Origin: Farysia itapuensis
Lineage: Eukaryota; Basidiomycota; Ustilaginomycetes; Ustilaginales; Ustilaginaceae
Reading direction: 5' to 3'
Length of the DNA stretch: 64,000 nt
Assembly (NCBI GenBank): GCA_023212645.1
Contig: JALBYC010000013.1
Location: 310,001-374,000 of the forward strand
Made by a program: the position numbers and the translations under genes. Below, piece by piece: positions 9,741-20,700 of this stretch. Below the pieces are notes generated by a model. It saw nothing but the letters and a program-made list of their open reading frames with translations, was not told the DNA's origin and did not search any database. Within the stretch, counting starts at the first letter, position 1; the number at the start of each line of letters is the position of its first letter.

Positions 9741-10793
9741 TTAATTGGTATTGAGGCGACGCAGATCGACAAAGCCACGCAAGCTGCGAGCGATGGCTTC
9801 TGCGACCTCGATAGCGTTTTCGACTGTCGAGGACGGGTCTAGGGCGGCTGATTGTGACGGTATTGATGACGAAGCTGAGGAGACGCTGTAGGGATTGAAG
9901 TGGGACTGATCCAGCTGGCCGCCCATGGTGGCTGTGAGATGGACGACGACCGTGGCGCCGAGAGGGTCTATTGGCGTCCATGGCTCGTCCGGCTTATCTA
10001 TGGGAGGCGGGACAAATATGCGATACACATCGAGGGTGAATTTGGTTGACTGTGACGGAGCTGAGGAAGACGTGCTGTTGGGGGCGTTGCGTGAGAAGGA
10101 CTGGTTGAGAGGGAACGAGATGCCGTATCGAAGAAACCGGGGTGTTGGGGAAGTACTTGCAGGTGGTGCCCAGCCTATTGCGGAGACGAACGACTTCCAT
10201 CCGTTGACAGGATCCGTTTCCAGACACTCGTCCGGATTGAACGGCAGCAGTGCGACTGTGGACGACAAAGGTGTGTGTTGGGATGCGAATTTGGGCAGCA
10301 CATCGCTGGAGAGCATCTGCACGGTGTAGGTAGGTCGCACCGTTGCGCGTGGGTACTGCCGTTCGGGCAGTGCGGGAAGCGGGAGCACCAGCTTGCACTC
10401 GACCCGTGCTTTGTTCTCGCCAGCCGACTCGAGCGACTCGACGACGTGGAGACGGACACCTCGACGAGCTTTTACCACACTAGCCCACGCGTTATCGCCC
10501 GTCTCGCGCACGGAGGATGTCTCATCATCCACACGCTGTAGCACCGTCTCCCGCTCGCACAGCGTCACACCTGGCATGACAGCCACAGGAAGCCCTACCC
10601 CAGCTCTGCTGGTAATATGGTGTAACAATGCAGCTACCCCTGGCAAAGAGAGGGTGCCCAACAGCGACACCTCTGGTAGTGACTGCTGTGTTGACTGCGC
10701 TTGTGACTGAGACTGCGATGCTGGCGGTGGTGGCGGCGGGGTCGCGTACGACATGCCTGGCGATGCCTGCTGCCGCGCTGTTGTCGACGCCAT
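9741..10793 (-). CDS. MED18: Mediator complex subunit 18
   Basis: The 350-residue protein resembles MED18/Srb5, a head-module subunit of the RNA polymerase II Mediator. Support comes from the order of weak family signatures. SLLGTLSLPGVAALLHHI near residue 43 corresponds to the SLFGSI start of yeast MED18. FVSAIGW, then RYGISFPL and FTLDVYRIF (about 205-265), correspond to the beta-barrel strands. The C-terminal helix ends in RSLRGFVDLRRL, like the yeast LKKELQGYIEL end. A Pro/Gln/Ser-rich N-terminal 40 residues is extra. The start is the ATG at 10793. The gene is convergent with MLH3 and divergent from the 1764-aa gene. Identity rests on low-level similarity. Confidence 0.7.
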   Translation of the reverse strand: MASTTARQQASPGMSYATPPPPPPASQSQSQAQSTQQSLPEVSLLGTLSLPGVAALLHHITSRAGVGLPVAVMPGVTLCERETVLQRVDDETSSVRETGDNAWASVVKARRGVRLHVVESLESAGENKARVECKLVLPLPALPERQYPRATVRPTYTVQMLSSDVLPKFASQHTPLSSTVALLPFNPDECLETDPVNGWKSFVSAIGWAPPASTSPTPRFLRYGISFPLNQSFSRNAPNSTSSSAPSQSTKFTLDVYRIFVPPPIDKPDEPWTPIDPLGATVVVHLTATMGGQLDQSHFNPYSVSSASSSIPSQSAALDPSSTVENAIEVAEAIARSLRGFVDLRRLNTN

Positions 10794-11733
10794 GGCTGTC
10801 GTACAGTGCGAAGGACGATGACATCGCGTAAAGTGCCACTCTAACAGCTAGAACCCCTTTGACCGTTCAATAATGTATAAGCCTGACATAAGCATTAGCA
10901 CGAGATGCGGCTCGGTTATGGACGCGTCTCGACTTTTGAACAGATTGTATTCAGGCTCCGAATAACGCCATGTTGGACAGATTTCAATTTGGCGCATATG
11001 CCTTGTTCGACCAAAGAACAACAACACAACAACACCCTTGCCTCAGCCTGGTATCTCACTCCGCCCCTTGTGACATGCGCTGTGCGATCATGTTGCTTAG
11101 CTTTGACCGGCTCACCATCGGCTCTTGATTGCGATGTCTTGCCGGGTTGACCATGGTTCCCCCCTTCACTAGACCAAACCATTGCGACAAACAATTCGTG
11201 AGAGCAAGTGATGAGAAGAATAGTCATTTGAGAGCAACATCTTCGCAATAAAGACAATGAGATGAAGGAAGCATTCTGGAAGGAAAAGACAGAGAATGGA
11301 CGAAAGAGGGGCTTGGCCAAACGAGCGAGGTAGCATTCCCCGAATGGCGGTTTCCTCCGTTTTTTTTTTGTTGGCCCAGACCAGGGACACCAAAACATGG
11401 CAAGCCTCCTTTGTCTGTTCACCCTCACTCCCTCTAATCGCCCCTCCGTTCCAGCCCTCTAACACCGTCAGCCACCCTCTCCCTCCCCCCTCTCTCTCCC
11501 ATTGATCGACACTCTACTTGCCCGCCCCCGTCAGCTCTGCCACCGTCGACCTCTAACCCTCCTTTTCATCAACACTCTCTTTACGCCGACCTCATCTGTT
11601 CATTTACTCCTTCCCGTTCGCCTTCATCACGCCGCTGTCAACGATCAACACTGCGCTGCTCTACTCACCATGCTGCTCTGCGCTCAACTTCACGCCTGAT
11701 TCACCGACCCGTAACGACCTGTAACGACTCAGA
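10794..11733. other. Divergent promoter region and long pyrimidine-rich leader
   Basis: About 0.94 kb separates the start codons of MED18 and the 1764-aa gene. A T9 run lies near 11361-11369, and a strongly C/T-rich tract (about 11400-11660) probably forms the leader of the downstream gene. It contains a short uORF, listed separately. No other gene is supported. Confidence 0.5.
11670..11699 (+). promoter_or_regulatory. Upstream ORF (9 codons plus stop) in a strong start context
   Basis: CACCATGC places A at -3 of an ATG at 11670. The frame is MLLCAQLHA then TGA at 11697-11699. It ends 34 nt before the main ATG at 11734 and would be translated first if the transcript starts upstream of it. 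It may reduce translation of the main frame. Confidence 0.5.
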
Positions 11734-14700
11734 ATGACATCCACGCATCCACTTGCGACGGGACACAGCAGTCCCGTCAAGCGTCAGCAGCTAGAAGTTG
11801 TGACTCGCTCGTCAACCCTGCACCGCTCACCGCATAGTCACAGCGGTTCAGGAGCAGGACTTTGGCTAGCCAACAGTCCAACATCACAGACCGCCGCCTT
11901 CCCACCTACTTCGCCCACACCGGAGAAGAAAGAGGCTCAGCCGGCTGGAAGAGTGTACCACTTCCCAGCCGAGCTTGCCCGAGGAGGTCACTCGCTGACA
12001 GATTCGGCTGCAGCAGTTCAGCAACGTCAGCGCAGTATCGAGCTTGTAGACGAAGAAGACGTCAATCTCGATCTCTCCTTTGACTTTGTGTCCCGCTTCG
12101 ACTCTTTGTCCCAAAACGCCGGGTCCAGCACAAACACAGACCATGAAATCACTGGCTCTTCACCCAGTAAGCTCTTCAAGGGTATGCAGGCAGATGCTGT
12201 CTGGCTCAACAGAAAGAAAGCGCCACCTGCTCCCCTCTCCATCTCTACGTCCAGCTCAGCAGTGTCTTCGCAATCTCGTTCGGCCGCTTCGTCCGACAAT
12301 GCAAAGGCTTCGTCATCTATCCGTCCGCCTGCCTCTAAGAGCCACAATGATACAGCCACAGCAGCTGACGCTCTGCCTCTGACGCCACTCAGTGCAACTC
12401 GTCGAGGTCAGGCAATCAATCACCTGCATCAGCGATCGTTCAACAATCTCGTCTCGGCAGAGCAGAGTGTTTTCGCACAACAGGAGTCCTCGTCATCGTC
12501 CACGCTGCGCAGAACACCCACGTCCATACACCCGCAAGCTACACCACAGACAGCAGCGATCACGAGAAGACCGAGATCTTCGTCCGTGCGAAGCTTCCGC
12601 GGTACAACTGCGGGATCGTCTGGGAAACGATCGTCTTATCTGGGTCCTCCCCCTTTCCCACCCCCGACGACGCCACTACCGTCCCCGGCCTTGAGTCCGT
12701 CCTTCCACACAAATGCTCAACTGTCCAGTTCAGCAAGTAAATTGACACGTGCTAGTCTTGACTCTCCGCGTCAGACCGAGGAAGGAACGTCAATTAGTGC
12801 TGCGGAGCTAAACTCGGAGGCGCGCAGCGGATCGACGCTTCTGCAGCGATATGAACAGCTTACCAGTGCACGCTATGCTCAACAGGGCGCAAACGCACTT
12901 GGTCTCCAAGCTGAAGCTTCTACGGCGTTGGGGTCGGTCACGGCCGTGCCCATGCAGTATAGCGCCACAGCCGCCAGCACGGGAAGCAGCGCAATGACTT
13001 GGACGCAGTCTGACCAGTCCACACCTTCCACCATGCTCCATTCACCACTTACACCTTTCACTCCCTTCTTCTCGACCGGTGGCTTCCTCGAAACCGCTCC
13101 GCCCAAGACGCCATGCGCCATGTCGACAATTGCGTCCGTCTCATCCGGCTTGCAAACTGACACGACACCGACCAAAAGACAGCAATCCGAGACTCGTTCC
13201 GCATCCGAGTCTGAAGCACACCAGGGTGAATTGACCACCGAGCAGTGGATCCTGACCCAGCGCCAGCGCAAAGCCCTGATGCAGCAACATGCCGCTTTGG
13301 TCAACGGCGATGGGAAACACAGTGACGGGAGTGCCAGACTCTCAGTTCTTGCGACATTGGCGGCAGCGGATGAGCGACACTCTGTTGGGCAGTCCCGCCC
13401 GGCGCCCGTTCAGACTCGCATCGTTTCTACAAGCAGTAGTGGGGATGACGAGGGTGACCGTGTACGCGAAACAATGGTCATCAGCACCGCGTCAACGCCT
13501 GAAGAGGGGATGTCACCTGTGAAGATTACAGCAGGAGCTACACCCGCTCTGCTCTCAGAGTCGCAAAGCGGCAGACCGCAGACTTATGCGATGAATAGGT
13601 GGAGTCGCGACTCGTTCTCGGCACCAGGATCGTCGACGATATTGGAGCCTACGTCCGCGCTGGCTGCCAAGCCGATGACGAGGGCTCGAAGTGGCACAAC
13701 AGGACCTTGGGCACAGTCGCCACTCTTGCTGTCCTCCAATGTGCCCTCTGCTGAGCCCTCGCCCACTTCGCTCTCCCTTCGTTCACCAGACACCAAGAGC
13801 GAGGCTGCCAGTGAAAAGGAGCAGATCAGGACACCCAATTTGGATGCGTTGCTACAGTCATTCAACAAGGCAGACACGAAGCAAATCGTCGGCGCTCGCA
13901 CACCCGAGCTGTGTTCTGATACCACACCTCTCGGACAAGGTCTTGGTTTAGGTCTCGATTTCTCAGGTCATGCACCGCAACAGTTTTCCCAGCGCAAGGC
14001 CATGCACCACGACTCTGCGACAGATCCTGTGCCAGTATCGCCGCATCTTGCGATCGACATGGCGCCTTCCAGCCCAGAGCAATCATACCCATACAATGAC
14101 GCCAAAGTATACCGCGGACCCGTCGTGGGCCTCGGTATCAACATGAGCATGGGTGAGACCGGTCCCAGCCCCGTCCTGCCCAATGACTGCCGATCGCCAC
14201 GCTTTGCCAGCAATGTTCCAGACTCCCGCATCATCGGTATGGATCACCTCGCGCAGAATTCAGTCATGGTGAATCGCGTCGAGCTCGATGCCCAAGCCAG
14301 CGGCGCTCATGCCAAGTATATGCACCAGTCGCAGAGCATTGCCTCGTCGATCTCGGCGTTTGCATACAATCCCACGCCAGCCGCAGACCCGGCTGTGAAC
14401 GCACAGCGCGAAGAAGCCATGAAGAAAGCGACTGCCAAACACGCCAGCATTTGGCGACGCACGTCACGACCTCGTCTCGGTTTGTCGTCTGAGGCGCCAG
14501 TCCCACAAGAAGAGACTGCGGGCCACGTGCACTTTGTCAATGTAGACCTGAACGAGGAAACCGACAGGTCTCGAATGACTGCGTCGGCGAACACGTCCCG
14601 AAACACATCCAACACATCCAACGCCTCCAACGAGACAAGCACGTCGTCTGGATCGGATAAGAAAGCGCAATGGGTCAACAAGTTCTGGAACGCACTCACA

Positions 14701-17028
14701 CCTGTCATACCCACCGATGTCGAAAGCCAACAAAGCACGCCGGAACAGCGACAGGAGGACGGCTTTGCGACAAGTGCGCAGCGCAATGTATCCAAAGGTT
14801 CCATAAGGCCTCTATCGCTGATTGCCAAGAGACAGAGCAGCGGCGGTGCTGCGCTACAATATGGCCGAAACATGCGCCAAGCTTCGCCAATACCCGGTGC
14901 TGAGGACGAAGTGGCCGAACGTGATGCCAGACAAGTCGCACTTCGCCTGCTTTCAGGCGGCCACTCGAACAAGGGCGAAGCGCCTGCTGTCAAAGCGATT
15001 CACAGGATGAGTGCAATGGAGCGCAAAGCGAAACGCAGCTCAGGCATTGGCTACATCACCGAGGGACGCAGCATCGCGGCGAAGCGACAGAGCATCTACA
15101 TGCCCTCTGACGATTCTCTCGAATCGACCGAGCCCGTCGAAGAGCAGGAGCGAACGTCCGCATCCATGTCCCGCAACACATCGCTGCGAACGAAGCGCAT
15201 GTCCATGACTGTTTTCGGTGGCAAGGAGCGCATCGTCTCGGGCGGTCAAGGTGCTGGTAATGAAGCTGCAGAGTCACCGGCTAGCCCCGATGTTTCGACG
15301 GGCGTCACCAGCTCTGCAGCTGCCTTTGTTTACGCCAAGGTGCAGGAACGTACCGCCATGCTGGATTCTATCCTCTCGCCCAGATTCGCTGATGATAATG
15401 TGCGAATGGAGCCGGATGCGCCAGAAGTACGACGTGCTGCCGATCACATCCCACTCCTGCTCAACGCCGGTGCGTCCTCAGTGAGGGATGAAGGACTCAC
15501 CATCTCTGAACTGAACCGAGCCAAGCGAGAGATGCGAAAGCTGGCGAGTCACAGCAAGCCGGCACTCAGCAGCGACGATGAGCAGCAGCACCGTTCAAGT
15601 CGATACGCAGAGCCGATGCTGCAACAGCCTCCGGCAAGCGCAACAGGACTGCCAGCCTCACGTCTGGCCTATGCACACGAGCAGCAGCAACAACAATGGA
15701 GTCGACCGCACTCCCGCGCCGTGTCTAGTGGCACACTGCAGCATCGAAGGACGAGAACGGCTCGATTTGCACCCGAAGTGGAAACGTACTCCATGGCAGG
15801 CGAGCAGTACTACGAGGCAGAGGAGGAACAGCGTGGTCCTGTCAGCATTTTCACACGATCACGCAGTCGAACAAGCAGCTTTGGCGGTCGCAGACGTCAG
15901 CAGTCGATGGGCGGCTACGAAGTGCAGTATGCGGCCCATGCCAATTACGCCCACTTCAACGGCTACGACCAGTACGAACACGACGCAGACACAGCACACA
16001 CCTGGACTGTCGACTACGACCATTCCGAAGAGTACCAGCAACGTGTCAAAGCAGCTTTCGTGGCGGACAACAGCTTCACCTATGACCGCTATTTGCACGA
16101 GTATTCTGCTCGCTCTTTATCTCGCGGCTTCGCTCAGGAGTCTGAAGGATCCACGAGCAAGAATCTGTTCTGGGCTGGATTCCTAGGCATGCCCTGGCTC
16201 TGGCTTATTGGCGGTTGGTACGTTGCGTCTGAAAATGGGCGGCTGAAGGATGGTGCTCGCTTTCCCCTGCCGCCCAGTGCTCGCGCTGCCGATGGGCAGC
16301 GAAAAGTCGATATGTGGACACACGAACCCAGCATGCTGCACCAGCAACGTGCAGCTCAAGCGCAGTTCCACGGCGCGGAAAGCGAGGTGCACTACTTTGA
16401 CAGCCAGCGCTGGGAGATGGGCACGGTCCCCTCTGGTTCTGGCTTCGGCCTTGGCTCCACCATGGATCTGGCGAACGGCAATACGTATGCGCCATCATGG
16501 ACGACCGCCACCACGGGCACGTTGGCCACGCTAGTCACTGCTCGAACAGCCAACACGACGTCCACAGATCCGAACCGCACTCCGGCGCGACACACCGGCA
16601 AGGGCAGGAAGCTCAAGGGGGCCAAATCCCTCGGCAATGCTTCGCTGCTGTTCAACGTTACTCCGCAGGTCTCATTCTACCAGTCGCCCATGCGCGTTCT
16701 GCCGCAACACCAACAACCTGACTACACTAACGAGCAAGACATGGCACCCACGGCTTCGTCCTCGTCATCGTCGCTGCACAACTTTGGTCTGCCGAAAAGC
16801 GTCCGCAAGTCGTCCGAGCCGACGCAGGCGCAGACCATGCTGGCTTTCAGACCCGCCTCCATGTCGACAGCCACGTCGAATGCCATCGCAAGGGCCATGC
16901 TCAAACTCGAGTCGTGGGCCCAACTGGAACGCTACGTGCTGCTCAACCGTCTGGCGTCCATGATCGCTGGCGTTCTCGTCCTGACTGGCTTCAGTGCTGC
17001 CATCTACGTCGTGGTTGCAAATTTTTAA
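11734..17028 (+). CDS. Large Ser-rich disordered protein with C-terminal membrane segments
   Basis: The 1764-residue intron-free frame is mostly low complexity (Ser, Thr, Ala, Gln, Pro), with many SP/TP sites and no enzymatic domain that I recognise. A hydrophobic stretch near 1478-1498 (FWAGFLGMPWLWLIGGWYV) is followed by about 230 residues and then a second hydrophobic segment at the extreme C terminus (about 1738-1762, SMIAGVLVLTGFSAAIYVVV), which ends four residues later. This suggests a two-pass, C-terminally anchored protein with a very long cytoplasmic or nucleoplasmic N-terminal region. Fungal Ser-rich proteins with a similar end are known to me only as uncharacterised. A repeat NTSNTSNASN lies near residue 955. 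A strong-context uORF precedes it. Confidence 0.75.
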   Translation: MTSTHPLATGHSSPVKRQQLEVVTRSSTLHRSPHSHSGSGAGLWLANSPTSQTAAFPPTSPTPEKKEAQPAGRVYHFPAELARGGHSLTDSAAAVQQRQRSIELVDEEDVNLDLSFDFVSRFDSLSQNAGSSTNTDHEITGSSPSKLFKGMQADAVWLNRKKAPPAPLSISTSSSAVSSQSRSAASSDNAKASSSIRPPASKSHNDTATAADALPLTPLSATRRGQAINHLHQRSFNNLVSAEQSVFAQQESSSSSTLRRTPTSIHPQATPQTAAITRRPRSSSVRSFRGTTAGSSGKRSSYLGPPPFPPPTTPLPSPALSPSFHTNAQLSSSASKLTRASLDSPRQTEEGTSISAAELNSEARSGSTLLQRYEQLTSARYAQQGANALGLQAEASTALGSVTAVPMQYSATAASTGSSAMTWTQSDQSTPSTMLHSPLTPFTPFFSTGGFLETAPPKTPCAMSTIASVSSGLQTDTTPTKRQQSETRSASESEAHQGELTTEQWILTQRQRKALMQQHAALVNGDGKHSDGSARLSVLATLAAADERHSVGQSRPAPVQTRIVSTSSSGDDEGDRVRETMVISTASTPEEGMSPVKITAGATPALLSESQSGRPQTYAMNRWSRDSFSAPGSSTILEPTSALAAKPMTRARSGTTGPWAQSPLLLSSNVPSAEPSPTSLSLRSPDTKSEAASEKEQIRTPNLDALLQSFNKADTKQIVGARTPELCSDTTPLGQGLGLGLDFSGHAPQQFSQRKAMHHDSATDPVPVSPHLAIDMAPSSPEQSYPYNDAKVYRGPVVGLGINMSMGETGPSPVLPNDCRSPRFASNVPDSRIIGMDHLAQNSVMVNRVELDAQASGAHAKYMHQSQSIASSISAFAYNPTPAADPAVNAQREEAMKKATAKHASIWRRTSRPRLGLSSEAPVPQEETAGHVHFVNVDLNEETDRSRMTASANTSRNTSNTSNASNETSTSSGSDKKAQWVNKFWNALTPVIPTDVESQQSTPEQRQEDGFATSAQRNVSKGSIRPLSLIAKRQSSGGAALQYGRNMRQASPIPGAEDEVAERDARQVALRLLSGGHSNKGEAPAVKAIHRMSAMERKAKRSSGIGYITEGRSIAAKRQSIYMPSDDSLESTEPVEEQERTSASMSRNTSLRTKRMSMTVFGGKERIVSGGQGAGNEAAESPASPDVSTGVTSSAAAFVYAKVQERTAMLDSILSPRFADDNVRMEPDAPEVRRAADHIPLLLNAGASSVRDEGLTISELNRAKREMRKLASHSKPALSSDDEQQHRSSRYAEPMLQQPPASATGLPASRLAYAHEQQQQQWSRPHSRAVSSGTLQHRRTRTARFAPEVETYSMAGEQYYEAEEEQRGPVSIFTRSRSRTSSFGGRRRQQSMGGYEVQYAAHANYAHFNGYDQYEHDADTAHTWTVDYDHSEEYQQRVKAAFVADNSFTYDRYLHEYSARSLSRGFAQESEGSTSKNLFWAGFLGMPWLWLIGGWYVASENGRLKDGARFPLPPSARAADGQRKVDMWTHEPSMLHQQRAAQAQFHGAESEVHYFDSQRWEMGTVPSGSGFGLGSTMDLANGNTYAPSWTTATTGTLATLVTARTANTTSTDPNRTPARHTGKGRKLKGAKSLGNASLLFNVTPQVSFYQSPMRVLPQHQQPDYTNEQDMAPTASSSSSSLHNFGLPKSVRKSSEPTQAQTMLAFRPASMSTATSNAIARAMLKLESWAQLERYVLLNRLASMIAGVLVLTGFSAAIYVVVANF

Positions 17029-17793
17029 AGCGCCTGCTCAAGTTGTCCCTCCCGCCTTCTTCTTCTTCCTCTACTACTACTAGTACGGACTCTGAGGTGA
17101 GATCGAGACCGTCGTCTGCGACGACGGCTGCTCGAATCTTGCTACTCTTCTTGCTTCCTCTGGTACGAACAAAGGTTCTTCGAGCGTTCGAGCCCGCAGA
17201 TACGCGGTATGCTGCGCACATCTTGCCGCTCACGCACGAACCTTTCGACTCGGACTATGTACATATTGACCATCGACAACTGCCACAGACGCCGGCGGCA
17301 GCGGCCGCGAGTAAAGCCGACAATTGCGAGCCGGAAGGTGATCCGCCTCCCCCCAGCGCGGAAGACGCAGCAGGTGGCGTTTCCGGCTGGGACGCTGTTC
17401 GCTGGCTCCTCGCCCGTCGTCGCTGACCTCCCCATCCGCGCGCTTGCGTCTGACAACGCAGTCGTCCCCCCTTCCATTTCCTCCCCACTTTCCTTCCCCC
17501 CCCTTCGTTGCGCAACCTTCTTCTCCCCCCTTTGGGATGCGGAACAACTTGAACAGGCGTGTCTATCTTATTACCTCAACTCATCTTACTACCTTTACAT
17601 ACCCTTGCTAATCTGATATTCGTTAATCTATGCTATCAAACCCAGTCTCAAAGCGTGCAAAGCCGCGGCTAACCATAGAACAACAAAGATACAGGAAGAT
17701 CCAAAAGAGCTTGCAGAAGTACACTATTTACAGAATATATACAGATAGCAGCGGAGGGTGCTGAGTCGAAGATACGCGCGAGGGGGAAAAGCG
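17029..17793. other. Intergenic between convergent genes
   Basis: About 0.77 kb between the 1764-aa gene and PMC1. Short runs of TTC/CTA-type triplets near 17056-17085 and C-rich tracts near 17465-17530 are visible. Open frames here lack coding character. It probably holds both 3' untranslated regions. Confidence 0.45.
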
Positions 17794-20700
17794 CTATGCT
17801 TGCCTGAATTTGCGCAGCAAGGGGTCTTCTTGGTTCGTGTCGGGGTGGAAGGTGAGTCTTCCATCCTTGTAGAGTGAGGAGGAGGTGATGGAGGGATCGC
17901 AGTTTTGTTTCTGCTGTTCGAGCGCGGAGAGGGGCTGCTTGTTGTCGACGACCTTGATTTCACCGGTGGCCGGGTCGGTGCGCCAGTTCCCGCCGATGCC
18001 GGCGACGACAAAGCCCGGGACCATGGCGAGAATATTCTGGTGCTGGATGTTGGCCTTCTTCATGCGCTGGGCGCGCGATTCGTACAGACGAGGCGTGGCG
18101 CGAATTCGACCACCTCGGATGCCTCGGAATGACTGCAATTGCTCGCCAACCTGGCCAATGACAGGCATCCAGTGGGTGAACGTGCGCGCGCGGTCCACAC
18201 CGCTGTGCTTCTCGTCATCGTCATCCGCACTTTTACCCTCGGTAACGGGCGCAGGTAGCGCATTCGGATCATCCATCAGATGCATCTTGATCAGCATCCT
18301 CTCAAACGGCGCCGTAGGAAGCAGTCGGATCAGAACAGCAAGAGGCCAGGAAACAAATCCGACCACGATCGAAATCGCCCAATCGCGTCCGGTAAGCTCG
18401 ATAACGGAGAATGCCGCACCACCGACAAACATGATCAAGATCTGGAATCCGATCTCAATACACATGATGCCGAGGAACCACGGATTCTTGTGCAGGTTGC
18501 TGAAAATGTTGAGGCTGCGAGTGAGCGAGCGCGAGTTGACCTGGTTGAACAGCTGACACCACACGAACGTGTTGAAGATCAGGGCAGAGAGTTCGGTGTT
18601 CTCGCGCGCAATGTCGGCCTCGAGTGTTCCGTTCATGTTGAGGATGCGTTTTCCGGCAAAGTCGAGGACCAAGATGACGGTGAACTGGTAGATGGACTGT
18701 CCGACAATCATCTTCCACATGTCGGTCGAGATCAGGGGCGCGGTGCGACGGTCGGGCTTCCGGTCGAGCAGTTCGGGAGTGGCAGGGTCGGTGGCAAGGG
18801 CAAGAGCAGCCAGAGTGTCCATGATCAGGTTGATCCACAGCAGCTGTACGGCCTTGAGCGCCGATTCACCCTCTTCTGACGCAACGGCGGTGACAAAGGT
18901 GACAATGACGGCAGAGATGTTGACCGAGAGCTGGAATTGCAAGAACTTGCGCACGGCGTCGTTGACACAGCGTCCCCACATGATGGCACTGACGATCGAG
19001 GCGAAATTGTCGTCCATGAGAATAATGTCACTGGCCTCCTTGGCTACCTCGGTACCGGCAATGCCCATCGAGAAACCGACGTTGGCAGTCTTGAGCGCTG
19101 GTCCGTCGTTGGTACCGTCACCCGTGACACCAACAACCTCGCCGAGAGACTTGAGCGACTCGACCAAGATCTTCTTGTCCTCGGGCGACGAACGAGCCAA
19201 CACCTGCAGGCGCGGTACAACCTCTAGCATGTCGGCAGGACTGAGCTTTCGGAACACGGGTCCTTCCATAACGATACCTCCGGGGGTATAGATGCCACAC
19301 TGAGTAGCAATCGACTTGGCAGTGAGGACGTTGTCACCAGTGCACATTTTGACTTGCACACCGGCTCGGCGGCAAGCTTCAACAGCATCCGTAACACCAG
19401 GTCGTAGAGGATCCTCGATGGCAGCCACAGCGATAAGAGTCAGATCCTGAGCAAGCGAAGAGTATTCGACCTCTCCAGTCTCGTCCAGCTTGGCTTGCGG
19501 TGGCGGGTATGACTCGAAGTCGCGGTAGACTAGGGCAAGCGTTCGAAGAGTCTGGTTGGCAAAGCCTACAATCGTGCTGGCAACCTTGGCCTCGCGTTCG
19601 GCAGTGAAGGGAACAACACGCAGCGACTGCTCGGTGGAGTTTTCCTCTGGGCGGGCAACGTCAATGTGACTCGTGCAAAGCTTGGTAAGCACTTCACTGG
19701 CACCTTTGAGGTAGACACGGTAGCCGCCTTCGGGCTTCTTGACCACGACACCCATAGCCTTGCGCTCGGAGCTGAAGGGAATCATCTGAACTACCTCGGC
19801 ACGCTCTCGAGAGGCTCGGTAGTCTTCCCATTTGAGCTCCTTGGCCATCTTCAGCAGAGCCGTCTCTGTCTTGGAGCCAACAAAGCCAACCTGCTTCTTC
19901 TTGTCCTCGGTCTTGGCAGCTTTTTTCTTCAGGAAGCCGAACAGTCCGCTCTTCTTGACAGCTGCGACTGCGGTCTTGGGCTCATCGGAGACGTCCTCCT
20001 CTTCTTCGAAGGCGGTCGAGTTAACGGCGATGCTGTCGTTTAGTAAGGTACGCAACGGCCCATCTACGACGTTGTTCAGCTCGCGCTGCTCGACAATCCA
20101 GGAACTGGCGCCGTCTGCTTTGCTTTGCTCGGACTCGACACGGGAACGATTGGCTTCGAGATAGTTGGCGAACTTGAGATCGACACCGATGCTTCCGGCG
20201 ACGACGCTCATCTCGTTCTGGGTGAGTGTTCCGGTCTTGTCGGTGCAGACGACACTGGCGTTGGCCATGGTCTCACATGCGCCGAGAAGTCGGACAAGGA
20301 GGTTCATCTTGGTCATTCGTTTGGTTGCGAATGCAAGCGCGAGCGTGACAGCCAGAGGAAGACCTTCCGGCACAGCAACGACGACCACAGTAACAGCAAT
20401 GATGAGAATCTGGATAAAGTCCTGAGCTTTTTGGTTGGCCGTGCGGTTGGGTTCCTGAGCCAGATGGACAAAGAAACGGATCATGAGTGCGACAAAGAGC
20501 AGCAGACCAGCAGCAGAACCGAGTTTGGCGATCAGATCGGCAAGACGATTGAGCTTGGACTGGAGAGGAGTGTCTTCGGCATCGCCTCGAAGAGCAAGCA
20601 TTAGCTTTCCGTTGAAACTGCTGGGACCAACGGCAATGACCACATACTCTCCGACACCTTCGAGAACTTTGGAGCCGGAGATGAGGAAGCAATCGCGGTT

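Noticed and set aside
10916..11428. 170-codon minus-strand frame in the MED18 upstream region
   Set aside because: First codon is GTG, composition is random and basic, and it lies in a promoter/leader region.
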